Shown here piece after piece: positions 23,965 to 32,251 of a DNA stretch of 64,000 nucleotides. The notes under the pieces are model-generated. The model saw nothing but the letters and a program-made list of their open reading frames with translations, ran no database searches and was not told the origin of the DNA. The position numbers and the translations under genes were made by a program. Every line of letters starts with the position of its first letter. The stretch's first letter is position 1. Source of the stretch: Zeimonas sp050187175 (GTDB lineage: Bacteria; Pseudomonadota; Gammaproteobacteria; Burkholderiales; Burkholderiaceae_E); assembly GCA_050187175.1 (NCBI GenBank), contig JBFWXS010000022.1, forward strand, positions 1-64,000, written 5' to 3'.

Positions 23965-25416
23965 ATCGATCCGATGCGTCCCACCCTCGCCCCGTTCCGT
24001 CCCGCTCTGGCCGCGCTGGCACTGCTGGCGGGACTCGCCGGCTGCTCGATGGCGCCGGTCTACGAGCGTCCGCCCGCGCCGATCGCCACGCAGTGGCCCG
24101 GCGCCGAAGCCGCGGACGGCGCCGGGCAGACGCGCGCCGTCGCCGACATCGGCTGGCGCGAGTTCTTCCGCGATCCGCGGCTGGCGCGGCTGGTCGAGCT
24201 GGGGCTGGCCAACAACCGCGACCTGCGCGTGGCCGTGCTCAACATCGAAGCGGCGCGCGCGCAGTACGGCATCACGCGCGCCGACCAGCTGCCGACGGTC
24301 GGCGCCGGCGGCAGCGTGTCGCGCCAGCGCGTGCCGGCCGATCTGTCGCCCACCGGCCAGTCCGGCATCAGCGACCAGTACCAGGCGACGCTGGGCGTCA
24401 CCGCCTTCGAGATCGACCTGTTCGGCCGTGTGCGCAATCTCGGCGACGCCGCGCTGGCGCAGTTCCTGTCGACCGGCGAAGCGCGCAAGGCGATGCAGAT
24501 CAGCCTGGTGGCCCAGATCGCCGATGCGTACCTGACCGAGCGCGCCGCCGACCAGCGCATCGAGCTGCTGCAGCGAACGCTGGGCTCGCGCGAGGAATCG
24601 CTGAAGCTGGTCACGGTGCGCTACGAGGGCGGCGCCGCCTCGGAGCTCGAGCAGCGCCAGGCGCAGGGTCTGGTCGCCGGCGCGCGCGCCGATCTGGCCG
24701 ACGCGCGCCGGCTGCGCGCCCAGGCCGCCAATGCGCTGACGCTGCTGATCGGACAGCCGCTGCCGGCCGATCTGCCGGCACCGCTGACGCTCGATCAGCA
24801 AGGCCTGATCAGCGAGCTGCCCGCCGGCCTGCCGTCGCAGCTGATCGAACGCCGCCCCGACATCGCGGCGGCCGAGCAGCAGCTGCGCGGCAGCTACGCG
24901 AACATCGGCGCGGCACGCGCGGCCTTCTTCCCGCGCATCACGCTGACCGGCGCGCTGGGCACCGCCAGCAGCGAGCTGGACGGCCTGTTCGGCCGCGGCT
25001 CGGGCATCTGGAGCTTCATGCCGCAGATCAGCCTGCCGATCTTCGACGCCGGCCGCAACCAGGCCAATCTGGACCTGGCCACCGTACGGCGCGACATCGC
25101 GGTGGCGCGCTACGAGCAGACCATCCAGTCGGCGTTCCGCGAAGTCTCGGACGCGCTCGCGGCGCGCGGCACGCTGGACGAACAGCTGCAGGCGCAGCAG
25201 GCGCAGCTGGAGGCGGCGCAGCGCACGGTCGAGCTGTCGGACCTGCGCTACCGCAGCGGCGTCGACAACTATCTGCAGCTGCTCGACGCGCAGCGCGGAC
25301 TGTACGCCGCCGAACAGGCGCTGCTGGCGACGCGGCTGGCGCGGCTGTCGAACCTGGTCGCGCTGTACAAATCGCTGGGCGGCGGCTGGAACGAAGGAAG
25401 CGGAAGCACGTCGTGA
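23860..25416 (+). CDS. Outer-membrane efflux lipoprotein (OprM/NodT family)
   Basis: An outer-membrane channel component with two OEP domains. A lipobox LAGC puts the acylated Cys at residue 62 counted from ATG 23860. That start overlaps the pump stop, but residues 1-35 are encoded by 18-bp repeats and make an atypical n-region; ATG at 23974 (MRPTLAPFRPALAALALLAG) would give a normal signal peptide. Family motifs include FEIDLFGR and LIERRPDIAAAEQQL. It completes the tripartite pump and overlaps the tetR start by four bases (GTGA). Confidence 0.93.
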   Translation: MNLAARISFVVRMSFAVRKSLAAPISPAVRMSAAMIDPMRPTLAPFRPALAALALLAGLAGCSMAPVYERPPAPIATQWPGAEAADGAGQTRAVADIGWREFFRDPRLARLVELGLANNRDLRVAVLNIEAARAQYGITRADQLPTVGAGGSVSRQRVPADLSPTGQSGISDQYQATLGVTAFEIDLFGRVRNLGDAALAQFLSTGEARKAMQISLVAQIADAYLTERAADQRIELLQRTLGSREESLKLVTVRYEGGAASELEQRQAQGLVAGARADLADARRLRAQAANALTLLIGQPLPADLPAPLTLDQQGLISELPAGLPSQLIERRPDIAAAEQQLRGSYANIGAARAAFFPRITLTGALGTASSELDGLFGRGSGIWSFMPQISLPIFDAGRNQANLDLATVRRDIAVARYEQTIQSAFREVSDALAARGTLDEQLQAQQAQLEAAQRTVELSDLRYRSGVDNYLQLLDAQRGLYAAEQALLATRLARLSNLVALYKSLGGGWNEGSGSTS

Positions 25417-25982
25417 GCACCAAACGCGAGAAGATGCTCTGTTCGATCGCCGCCGTGCTGACCGATCAGCCGCGGCTCACGATGGAGCAGGTGGCGCAGG
25501 CGATCGGCATCAGCCGCGCCACGCTGCATCGGCTGTTCCCCAATCGCGACGCCGTTATCGAGGAACTGGCGCAGCTGGCGCTGGCGCGCAGCACCGAGGC
25601 GATCGACGCAGTCGCCCCCGAAGAGGGACCGGTCGACGAAGCGCTGCGCCGGCTGGTCGATTCGTTCTTTCCGCACGCCGAGCTGTATCTGTTCCTGAAC
25701 CGCACCAAGCAGCAATGCGGCGCGAACAGCCGCTACGACGCCGAATGGGCGCCGCACGAGGAGCGCATCCGCAACCTGTTCCGGCGCGGCCAGGAAGACG
25801 GCACGCTGCGCATCGACATGCCGGCGCAATGGATGCTCGACGCGCTGGCGGCACTGCTGTTCGCGGCCGCCGAGTCGGTGCGCGCCGGCCGGCTGGCCAG
25901 CGCCGAAGCGGCGACCATGGTCAGCGCGATGCTGCTGGACGGCACGCGGCGGCGCAGGATCGTGCACGCGCGGGTCGGCTAG
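25413..25982 (+). CDS. TetR-family repressor of the efflux operon
   Basis: A 189-residue regulator. The N-terminal helix-turn-helix is LTMEQVAQAIGISRATLHRL followed by FPNRDAVIEEL, and the C-terminal region is helical and variable. GTG at 25413 overlaps the upstream stop, so the gene is translationally coupled to the efflux genes. Its place at the end of the operon and the perfect palindrome upstream of the first gene suggest autoregulated repression relieved by pump substrates. Confidence 0.88.
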   Translation: MSTKREKMLCSIAAVLTDQPRLTMEQVAQAIGISRATLHRLFPNRDAVIEELAQLALARSTEAIDAVAPEEGPVDEALRRLVDSFFPHAELYLFLNRTKQQCGANSRYDAEWAPHEERIRNLFRRGQEDGTLRIDMPAQWMLDALAALLFAAAESVRAGRLASAEAATMVSAMLLDGTRRRRIVHARVG

Positions 25983-25985
25983 GAA

Positions 25986-26003
25986 GCAGGCTGGACAGCC
26001 TGC
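25986..26003. terminator. Hairpin between convergent tetR and MFS genes
   Basis: GCAGGCT-GGAC-AGCCTGC forms a 7-bp stem with a 4-base loop just after the tetR stop. No T-tract follows, so if it terminates transcription it does so weakly or with Rho. Confidence 0.35.
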
Positions 26004-26046
26004 CGGGCAGGCAGCCAGTCAGCCGGGGCCAGTCAGTCGGCCCGCC

Positions 26047-27291
26047 TCAACGCGGCTCCGGTCCGTCGTCCTGCACCAGCGTCGGCTGCAGCGCATCGCG
26101 GCCGTACAGGTCGGGGAACCATCGCCGCCACAGCCCCACCGCGGCCAGCGTGCCGAGGCCGCCGAGTGCCACCGCCGGCACGACGCCGATCAGCGCCGCC
26201 ATGCCGCCGGCGCGGAACTCGCCGAGCTGGTTCGACGCGCCGATGAACATCGAATTGACGGCGCCGACCCGGCCGCGCATCGAGTCCGGCGTCTCGAGCT
26301 GGATCAACGACTGGCGAATGACGACCGACACCATGTCCGCGCCGCCGAGCAGCACCAGCGCCGCGAACGACAGCACGAACGACGACGAGACCGCGAACAG
26401 CAGCGTCGCCAGCCCGAACACCGCCACGGCGAAGAACATCTGACGCCCGACGCGGCGTTCGAGCGGAAAGCGCGCCAGTGCGAGCGCGACGATCAATGCG
26501 CCTATGCCTTCGGCGGAGCGCAGCAGGCCGACGCCCCAGGCGCCGGTATGCAGGATGTCGCGCGCATAGACCGGCAGCATGGCCGAGGCGCCGCCGAGCA
26601 GCACCGCCATCATGTCCAGCGACATCGCGCCAAGCACCACCGGATGGCTGCGAATGAAGCGCAGCCCGCCGAGCACGAAGGCCAGGCTCGGCGGATCGCG
26701 CGTCAGCTCGAAGCGCACGCCGCGGATGATGCCGATCAGGACGGCAGCGATCAGTCCCAGCACGGCACTGATGCCGTACGCGAACTGCGGGCCGGCGGCA
26801 TAGATGAAGCCGCCCACCGCCGGCGCGACGATCACCGCCCCCTGCGTGGCCGACGAGGACCAGGCCACCGCATGCGGCAGCAGACGCGCCGGCACGATGC
26901 GCGACAGCATCGCCGAATGCGCCGGCATCTCGAACGCGCGGCCGGTGCCGATCAGCACCGCCAGCGCGAACAGCGCGGCCGGCGTCAACGATCCGTACCA
27001 GCTGCCGATCGTCAGCAGCGTCATCCACAAGGCCTTGGCCGCCATCGCCACGGTCAGCACGCGCTGCCGCGAGAATCGATCCACCACATAACCGGCCGGA
27101 ATCGCGAACAGCATCGCCGGCAGGAACTGCGCCAGCCCTATCAGCCCCAGATCGAGCACGTCGTGCGTCATGTCGTACAGCTGCCAGCCGACAGCGACGA
27201 TCTGGATCTGGCTGCCGGCCATCGACGCGATGCGGGCAAGCCAGTAGCGGCGGAAGGCCGGTAGCGCGAACGGACTGTCGGAGGCGGCCAT
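26047..27291 (-). CDS. MFS transporter, enterobactin-exporter/MFS_3-like
   Basis: A 414-residue membrane protein with about twelve hydrophobic segments. ATG at 27291 (MAASDSPFALPAFRRYWLAR) is the natural start; PAFRRYWLAR before TM1 is typical of this MFS branch, and the frame open upstream only reads through a repeat element. Motifs such as YVVDRFSRQRVL correspond to the MFS loop 2-3 signature. The substrate is unknown (siderophore or drug export are common for relatives). It converges on the efflux tetR gene and lies downstream of dgt. Confidence 0.88.
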   Translation of the reverse strand: MAASDSPFALPAFRRYWLARIASMAGSQIQIVAVGWQLYDMTHDVLDLGLIGLAQFLPAMLFAIPAGYVVDRFSRQRVLTVAMAAKALWMTLLTIGSWYGSLTPAALFALAVLIGTGRAFEMPAHSAMLSRIVPARLLPHAVAWSSSATQGAVIVAPAVGGFIYAAGPQFAYGISAVLGLIAAVLIGIIRGVRFELTRDPPSLAFVLGGLRFIRSHPVVLGAMSLDMMAVLLGGASAMLPVYARDILHTGAWGVGLLRSAEGIGALIVALALARFPLERRVGRQMFFAVAVFGLATLLFAVSSSFVLSFAALVLLGGADMVSVVIRQSLIQLETPDSMRGRVGAVNSMFIGASNQLGEFRAGGMAALIGVVPAVALGGLGTLAAVGLWRRWFPDLYGRDALQPTLVQDDGPEPR

Positions 27292-27367
27292 CAAGCGGGA
27301 AGCGCCGCGCGGGCAAAGCTGCGAGCCGGCGAACCAGCGCGAAGGAGACTGAGCGCAGCCACATTCA

Positions 27368-27481
27368 TTCTGTGTCGCGGCGTCTGTCTGAGCGGAGCTC
27401 CCGAAGGGAGCGTAGCGAGTTACGCCGCGCCAGCCCCCAGGCGAGCAGCACAGGGAAGTCGGCCCAAAGGGCCGACCGCCG
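27368..27481. repeat. Structured extragenic repeat, copy A
   Basis: This 114-bp element between dgt and the MFS gene is closely similar to 40547-40662. It contains an outer stem GCGGCGT/ACGCCGC, a central hairpin GCTCCC-GAA-GGGAGC and a terminal hairpin GTCGGCCCAAAGGGCCGAC (8-bp stem, AAA loop). Differences from copy B preserve pairing. Its minus strand reads as a small open frame containing GPTSLCCSPGGWRGVT, which resembles short hypothetical proteins annotated in other Burkholderiales as far as I recall; it is more likely non-coding. Confidence 0.85.
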
Positions 27482-27552
27482 TATCCATCGCGCCTCCCAG
27501 ACCCCGCGGCTGCCGACCGCTCCTGGTGCCATGGTGCCACGCGGCGACACGG

Positions 27553-28695
27553 TCACGTCCCTCCACCGAACAGGCGCCGATGCTCCCGTACTGCGAAGCG
27601 ATCCGTCATGCCGGCAATGTAGTCGACGATCGCCCGCTCGCCGATCGCATCGAGCCGCTGCCTGTGCTCGTCCGGCAGCAGCGACGAATCGTCCAGATAG
27701 CGGGCGAACAGTTCGCGGACGATGCGGCGCGCCCGCGACATCACCTCGGCGACGTGCGGATGCCGATACAGATTGACGTGCAGAAAGCGCTTCAGCTGCG
27801 CCGAGCGCTCGGCCACGTCGCCCGAGAAGCCGACCAGCGCCGGCGCGGCGCGCACCTCGTCGAGGCTGCGCACGCCGGATTCGGCGATGCGCCGCCGCGT
27901 CTCGTCGATCAGGTCGGTGACCAGCTCGTTGATCATGCGGCGGATCGTTTCGTGCACCAGCCGGCGCCCTGCCAGGCCCGGATGCAGTTGCAGCACCTCG
28001 CGCCGATGCCGCTCGAACAGCTCGATCTGCTGCAGCTGGCCGACATCGATGAGGCCCGAGCGCAGGCCGTCGTCGACGTCGTGATTGTTATACGCGATCT
28101 CGTCGGCCAGGTTCGCGACCTGCGCCTCCAGCGACGGACGCTGCCGGCGCAGGAAGCGCTCGCCGACGTCGCCGAGCCGCCGCGCATTGGCGGGCGAGCA
28201 GTGCTTGAGAATGCCCTCGCGCGTCTCGAAGCACAGGTTCAGTCCGTCGAACGCGGCATAGCCCTGTTCCAGCTCGTCGACGACGCGCAGCGACTGCAGA
28301 TTGTGCTCGAAGCCGCCCCACGGCGCGGCGCATTCGTTCAGCGCATCCTGGCCGACGTGGCCGAACGGCGTGTGCCCCAGATCGTGGGCCAGCGCGATCG
28401 CTTCGACCAGGTCCTCGGACAGCCGCAGGCTGCGGGCGATCGAGCGCGCAATCTGCGCCACTTCGATCGAATGCGTCAGCCGCGTGCGGAACAGGTCGCC
28501 TTCGTGATTGACGAAGACCTGCGTCTTGTACTCGAGCCGGCGGAAGGCCGTGCAATGGACGATGCGATCGCGGTCGCGTTGGAACGCATTGCGGCCGATG
28601 GCAGGCGGCTCCGCGTAGCGGCGCCCGCGGCTGCGCGCCGGATCGGCCGCCCACGTCGCCAGCGGCGACGACGACGGCGATCCGGCCTCGTTCAC
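27553..28695 (-). CDS. dgt: Deoxyguanosinetriphosphate triphosphohydrolase-like protein
   Basis: A 380-residue HD-domain protein that cleaves dNTPs to nucleoside and triphosphate. The metal/catalytic motif is H75 (RLTHSIEVAQIAR) with H104-D105 (LAHDLGHTPFGH), and RRLEYKTQVF precedes it. GTG at 28695 lies 2 bp from the aroB stop, so the gene is probably coupled to aroB. The aroK-aroB-dgt order is common in Burkholderiales. Confidence 0.93.
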   Translation of the reverse strand: MNEAGSPSSSPLATWAADPARSRGRRYAEPPAIGRNAFQRDRDRIVHCTAFRRLEYKTQVFVNHEGDLFRTRLTHSIEVAQIARSIARSLRLSEDLVEAIALAHDLGHTPFGHVGQDALNECAAPWGGFEHNLQSLRVVDELEQGYAAFDGLNLCFETREGILKHCSPANARRLGDVGERFLRRQRPSLEAQVANLADEIAYNNHDVDDGLRSGLIDVGQLQQIELFERHRREVLQLHPGLAGRRLVHETIRRMINELVTDLIDETRRRIAESGVRSLDEVRAAPALVGFSGDVAERSAQLKRFLHVNLYRHPHVAEVMSRARRIVRELFARYLDDSSLLPDEHRQRLDAIGERAIVDYIAGMTDRFAVREHRRLFGGGT

Positions 28696-28697
28696 GT

Positions 28698-29792
28698 TCA
28701 GGCCGTGCCCGCGGCCAGCGCAGCGCGCAGCGCTTCGTCGGGAACGCGCCGCACGATGGCCTTGCCCAGCCGTTCGAGCACGACGAACTTGGGCGTGCCC
28801 TGCGTGGCCTTCTTGTCGACGCTCATCAGCTCGACGTAGCGCTCGGCCGGCCAGGCCGGACCGTGCACCGGCAGCCGCGCAGCGGCGATCGTGCCGCGCA
28901 GCCGCGCCACCACCGCGGCATCGATGTAGCCGAGCTGCGCCGACAGTTCGGCGGCCATGACCATGCCGGCGCCGACCGCCTCGCCATGCAGCCACTCGCC
29001 ATAGCCCAGGCCGGCCTCGATCGCATGGCCGAACGTATGGCCGAAGTTCAGCGTGGCGCGCAGATCGGCCTCGCGTTCGTCGGCGGCCACCACCGCGGCC
29101 TTGATTTCGCACGAGCGCAGGATAGCCTCGGACAGCGCACCGGCATCGCAGGCCAGCAGCGCCGGCAGATCGGCTTCGAGCCGCGTCAGATAGTCCGGGT
29201 CGGCGATCGCGCCGTGCTTGATCATCTCGCCGAGCCCCGCCGACAGCTCGCGCGGCGGCAGCGTGCGCAGCGTACCGACGTCGGCAAGCACCAGCCGCGG
29301 CTGGTGGAAGGCGCCGATCATGTTCTTGCCGAGCGGATGATTGATCGCCGTCTTGCCGCCGACCGACGAGTCGACCTGCGCCAGCAGCGTGGTCGGCACC
29401 TGCACGAAATCGACGCCGCGCTGGTAGACGGCCGCCGCGAAACCGGTCATGTCGCCGATCACGCCACCGCCGAGCGCGATCAGCAGACAGTGCCGGTCGA
29501 AGCGATGTTCGAGCAGCGCATCGAAGATCCGGTTCAGGCTGTCCCAGCTCTTGAACGCCTCGCCGTCGGGCAGCCGGATGCTCAGCTTCGCCGCGGCGCC
29601 GTCCAGCGCGGCGCCGAGCCGGGCTTCGTACAGATCGCCGACGGTGTCATTGGTGACGATCGCGACCTGCCGGCCCTGCGCCAGCCGCGCCAGCTCGGGA
29701 TGCCCATCGACCAGGCCGGTGCCGATCAGGATCGGATAGCTGCGCGCGCCGAGCGAAACGCTCAGCTGCCGCGGCGAAGCGCTGACACTCAT
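28698..29792 (-). CDS. aroB: 3-dehydroquinate synthase
   Basis: A 364-residue enzyme for the second shikimate step, converting DAHP to 3-dehydroquinate with NAD and a metal. The signatures GGGVIGDMTGFAAAVYQRG, DSSVGGKTAINHPLGKN and NFGHTFGHAIE (with metal-binding His) are intact. ATG at 29792 overlaps the aroK stop, and no ribosome binding site is evident, so translation likely depends on aroK. Confidence 0.96.
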   Translation of the reverse strand: MSVSASPRQLSVSLGARSYPILIGTGLVDGHPELARLAQGRQVAIVTNDTVGDLYEARLGAALDGAAAKLSIRLPDGEAFKSWDSLNRIFDALLEHRFDRHCLLIALGGGVIGDMTGFAAAVYQRGVDFVQVPTTLLAQVDSSVGGKTAINHPLGKNMIGAFHQPRLVLADVGTLRTLPPRELSAGLGEMIKHGAIADPDYLTRLEADLPALLACDAGALSEAILRSCEIKAAVVAADEREADLRATLNFGHTFGHAIEAGLGYGEWLHGEAVGAGMVMAAELSAQLGYIDAAVVARLRGTIAAARLPVHGPAWPAERYVELMSVDKKATQGTPKFVVLERLGKAIVRRVPDEALRAALAAGTA

Positions 29793-30331
29793 GAGGAGGC
29801 CCTGAAACTGTCGGGGAGACGGCGGATTATATCGACCACCAGGTCCTCGACCGGCTGGCGCGCGCTGGTCACGGTCAGGCCGGCGGTCTCGCGGTACAGC
29901 GGCTCGCGCAACGCCAGCAGCTCGGCGATCCGCTTGCGCGGATTCTCGGTCTGCAGCAGCGGGCGAACGCGGTCGCGCCGCAGCCGCTGCCACAGGTCGC
30001 CCGGCGAAGCGCGCAGGAAAATGACCAGTCCACGCTCGCGCAGCATGCGCCGGTTCTCCTCGCGCATCACCACGCCGCCGCCGGTGGCCAGCACGATGCC
30101 GGGCATGCGGGTCAGCTCGTCGATCAGCGCGGTCTCGCGGCGCCGGAAGCCGTCTTCGCCTTCGAGCTCGAAGATCGTCGGGATGGGTACGCCGCAGCGC
30201 TCCTCCAGGACCTTGTCGGCATCGAAGAACGGCCGGCCCAGCATCTGCGCCAGCCGGCGGCCGACGGTCGATTTGCCTGAACCCATCATTCCGATCAGGA
30301 AGATGGCGGGAGGAGTGGCAGCGGAATCCAT
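29789..30331 (-). CDS. aroK: Shikimate kinase
   Basis: A 180-residue P-loop kinase. Walker A is GMMGSGKSTVG, the shikimate-binding region FFDADKVLEERCG follows, and GGGVVMREENR and RPLLQTENPRKR complete the active site and lid. It phosphorylates shikimate at the 3-hydroxyl. ATG at 30331 is the family start; the frame runs 16 codons further without start context. It overlaps aroB by 4 bp. Confidence 0.96.
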   Translation of the reverse strand: MDSAATPPAIFLIGMMGSGKSTVGRRLAQMLGRPFFDADKVLEERCGVPIPTIFELEGEDGFRRRETALIDELTRMPGIVLATGGGVVMREENRRMLRERGLVIFLRASPGDLWQRLRRDRVRPLLQTENPRKRIAELLALREPLYRETAGLTVTSARQPVEDLVVDIIRRLPDSFRASS

Positions 30332-30390
30332 GAGAGCGGCAGCCTGCGGCGCGGGAAGCAAGCCGCAAGCATGACACATCGAAAAGCGAA

Positions 30391-30410
30391 CGGCCGCCCG
30401 AAGGCGGCCG
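30391..30410 (-). terminator. Rho-independent-like terminator between Ig-like lipoprotein gene and aroK
   Basis: CGGCCGCC-CGAA-GGCGGCCG forms an 8-bp GC stem. On the minus strand it is followed by TTCGCTTTTCGATG, a T-rich stretch. It sits 46 bp after the lipoprotein stop and would separate that transcript from aroK. Confidence 0.6.
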
Positions 30411-30455
30411 TGACGAAGGGTCTGGACCGGGACCGAGCCCGGCGCGGGGCTCGCC

Positions 30456-32204
30456 TTACGGCGTGATCGGCCCCGGACTGAAGGTGTCGGCCGTGTAGCG
30501 GATGCCGAACGCGTAGATGCGCTCGGCGCCGCCCACCGGCGTCACGCTCAGCCGCACCTGGCCGCTGCCGCCGGTCGCCGAGCACTTGCTGGGATCGCCC
30601 TTGATAAACAGGCTGTGCTGCGATCCGCCGATGCGCGTGGTGTTCGGCACGGTGGACGGCGACAGCGTGTCTATCGTCGCATTGGTGGCGCTCGCGCTCA
30701 GCGTCGAGCCCGCCGCGAGCGGATTGTTGTTGATGTCATGCAACTCGAAGTCGACGCGACGCACCTCGGTCACCAGCCGGTACTCGGTGGCGCTGGTGGC
30801 GCGGCACTCGAACACCAGCTCCGAAGGCAGTATCGGCGTCTCGACGTTGATCGAGCTGAACACCACCTCGGCCGAGCGGCGAACGTGCGCGTCGCCCCAG
30901 ACACCGTCGGCCACCGGCGAGGTCTGCCCGTGCTCGATGAACTTCACCAGCCGGTCGCCGCGCGCCAGGTTGAACGTGCTGCGATCCGACAGCTCGGTGT
31001 TCAGGAACACGTCCGGCAGGTCCTCGAAGGCTTCGCCCGCGTCGTACACGCCATTGGCGTTCGCGTCGCTGAACGTCTCCTTGCCCACCGCATAGGCCAG
31101 CACGGTCACGCGGCAGTTGTTGTGACGCTGCGCACCCGTGTAGCCGAAGGGCCGGAACTCCTGGCTTTCGAGGTCGACCGAGCAGACGCCGTTCTCGGTC
31201 TGGCATGAGCCGATGCTCGAGGCGCCGACGCGGCCGCCCTCGGTAATGAAGTTCACCGTCGTGCCGTCCGGCACGGGGTTGCCGAACTGGTCGCCGGCGC
31301 GGGCGTTGATCTTCGTCGTAGTGCCGTCGAAGTTGCAGCCGTGGATATTGAAGGTCTCCACCGACAGCGAGAAGAACTTCTGCGTCGGGTCGCCCGAGCT
31401 CACCGACAGCTGGATCGACTGCGCCGAGTAGACGTTGCCGTCGACGTTCATCGACGCCGTCACGCGGACCGGCGTGGGCACCGTGCCGGCGGAGACGACC
31501 GTGCTGACCATGCCATTGGCATCGGAGACTGCCGTCAGCGGCGCCACCGACAGGCCGCCGGTGGTGACGGTCGGCGCGAAGTTGACCGTCGCGCCCTGCC
31601 GCGGCTGGCCGAGCTGGTTGACGACCTGGAAGGTCAGCACCGACGTGCTCTCGCCTATCGTGCCGCCCAGCTTGAGCGTCTGCACCGAGGCCTGCTTGAA
31701 CGTGATCGTGCCGGCCTGCGGGCTGGTATCCGGCACCACCGAGAAGTTCAGGTTGACCTTGCGCTCGAACGCCTCGACGATGACCGCGGCCGTCAGCGTT
31801 CCCGCGCCGACCGCCAGGCCTTCGATGGTCAGCGTGGCGACGCCGCTGGCGTCGGTCAGCGCGGTGCCGATGGCGGGGTTGAGGCGCGCCAGATCGGCGG
31901 GCGCGGTGAACGTGACGACCACGTTCGGCACCGGCGCGCCGGCCGAGTTGATCACCGCCGCCTTGACCGTGCGCACCGCGCCGATCGGCAGCGTGTTAGA
32001 CACCGCCGCGCCGTTGAGAATCTGCAGCGTCACGTACGGCGACAGGCCGCTGCCCGGCGGATACGGATCGATCGGCGTCGTATTGCCGCCGCCTTCGCCC
32101 TTGGCGCCGCCGCCGCCGCAGGCAGCGAGCAGCAGGCTCAGGCAGACCGTGGCGAAGAGCGCGAACAGTCGCTTCACGGACAGCGGGTTCCGGATGTCGT
32201 TCAT
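30456..32204 (-). CDS. Ig-like (Big_1/invasin-type) repeat lipoprotein
   Basis: A 582-residue lipoprotein. The signal peptide ends in LLAAC with acylated Cys29, followed by a Gly-rich spacer. Four or so beta-sandwich repeats follow, with phrases typical of bacterial Ig-like domain 1: AGAPVPNVVVTFTAP, LTDASGVATLT, QPRQGATVNFAP and GNPVPDGTTVNFITEG. A stretch DANANGVYDAGEAFED looks like an EF-hand/dockerin-type calcium loop. It lies between pilQ and aroK, a place usually without a gene, suggesting a pilus-related or surface adhesion role (inference). The start at 32204 fits the signal peptide; 47 bp separate it from pilQ. Confidence 0.82.
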   Translation of the reverse strand: MNDIRNPLSVKRLFALFATVCLSLLLAACGGGGAKGEGGGNTTPIDPYPPGSGLSPYVTLQILNGAAVSNTLPIGAVRTVKAAVINSAGAPVPNVVVTFTAPADLARLNPAIGTALTDASGVATLTIEGLAVGAGTLTAAVIVEAFERKVNLNFSVVPDTSPQAGTITFKQASVQTLKLGGTIGESTSVLTFQVVNQLGQPRQGATVNFAPTVTTGGLSVAPLTAVSDANGMVSTVVSAGTVPTPVRVTASMNVDGNVYSAQSIQLSVSSGDPTQKFFSLSVETFNIHGCNFDGTTTKINARAGDQFGNPVPDGTTVNFITEGGRVGASSIGSCQTENGVCSVDLESQEFRPFGYTGAQRHNNCRVTVLAYAVGKETFSDANANGVYDAGEAFEDLPDVFLNTELSDRSTFNLARGDRLVKFIEHGQTSPVADGVWGDAHVRRSAEVVFSSINVETPILPSELVFECRATSATEYRLVTEVRRVDFELHDINNNPLAAGSTLSASATNATIDTLSPSTVPNTTRIGGSQHSLFIKGDPSKCSATGGSGQVRLSVTPVGGAERIYAFGIRYTADTFSPGPITP

Positions 32205-32251
32205 GAAAGGATCTCGGTTTGTCTTGGTCAGGGCGGAATGCATTGCGCCGA

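Noticed and set aside
26047..27540. Extended MFS frame starting near 27540
   Set aside because: The extra 80 or so codons run through structured repeat copy A and include no membrane segment; ATG 27291 gives the family N-terminus.
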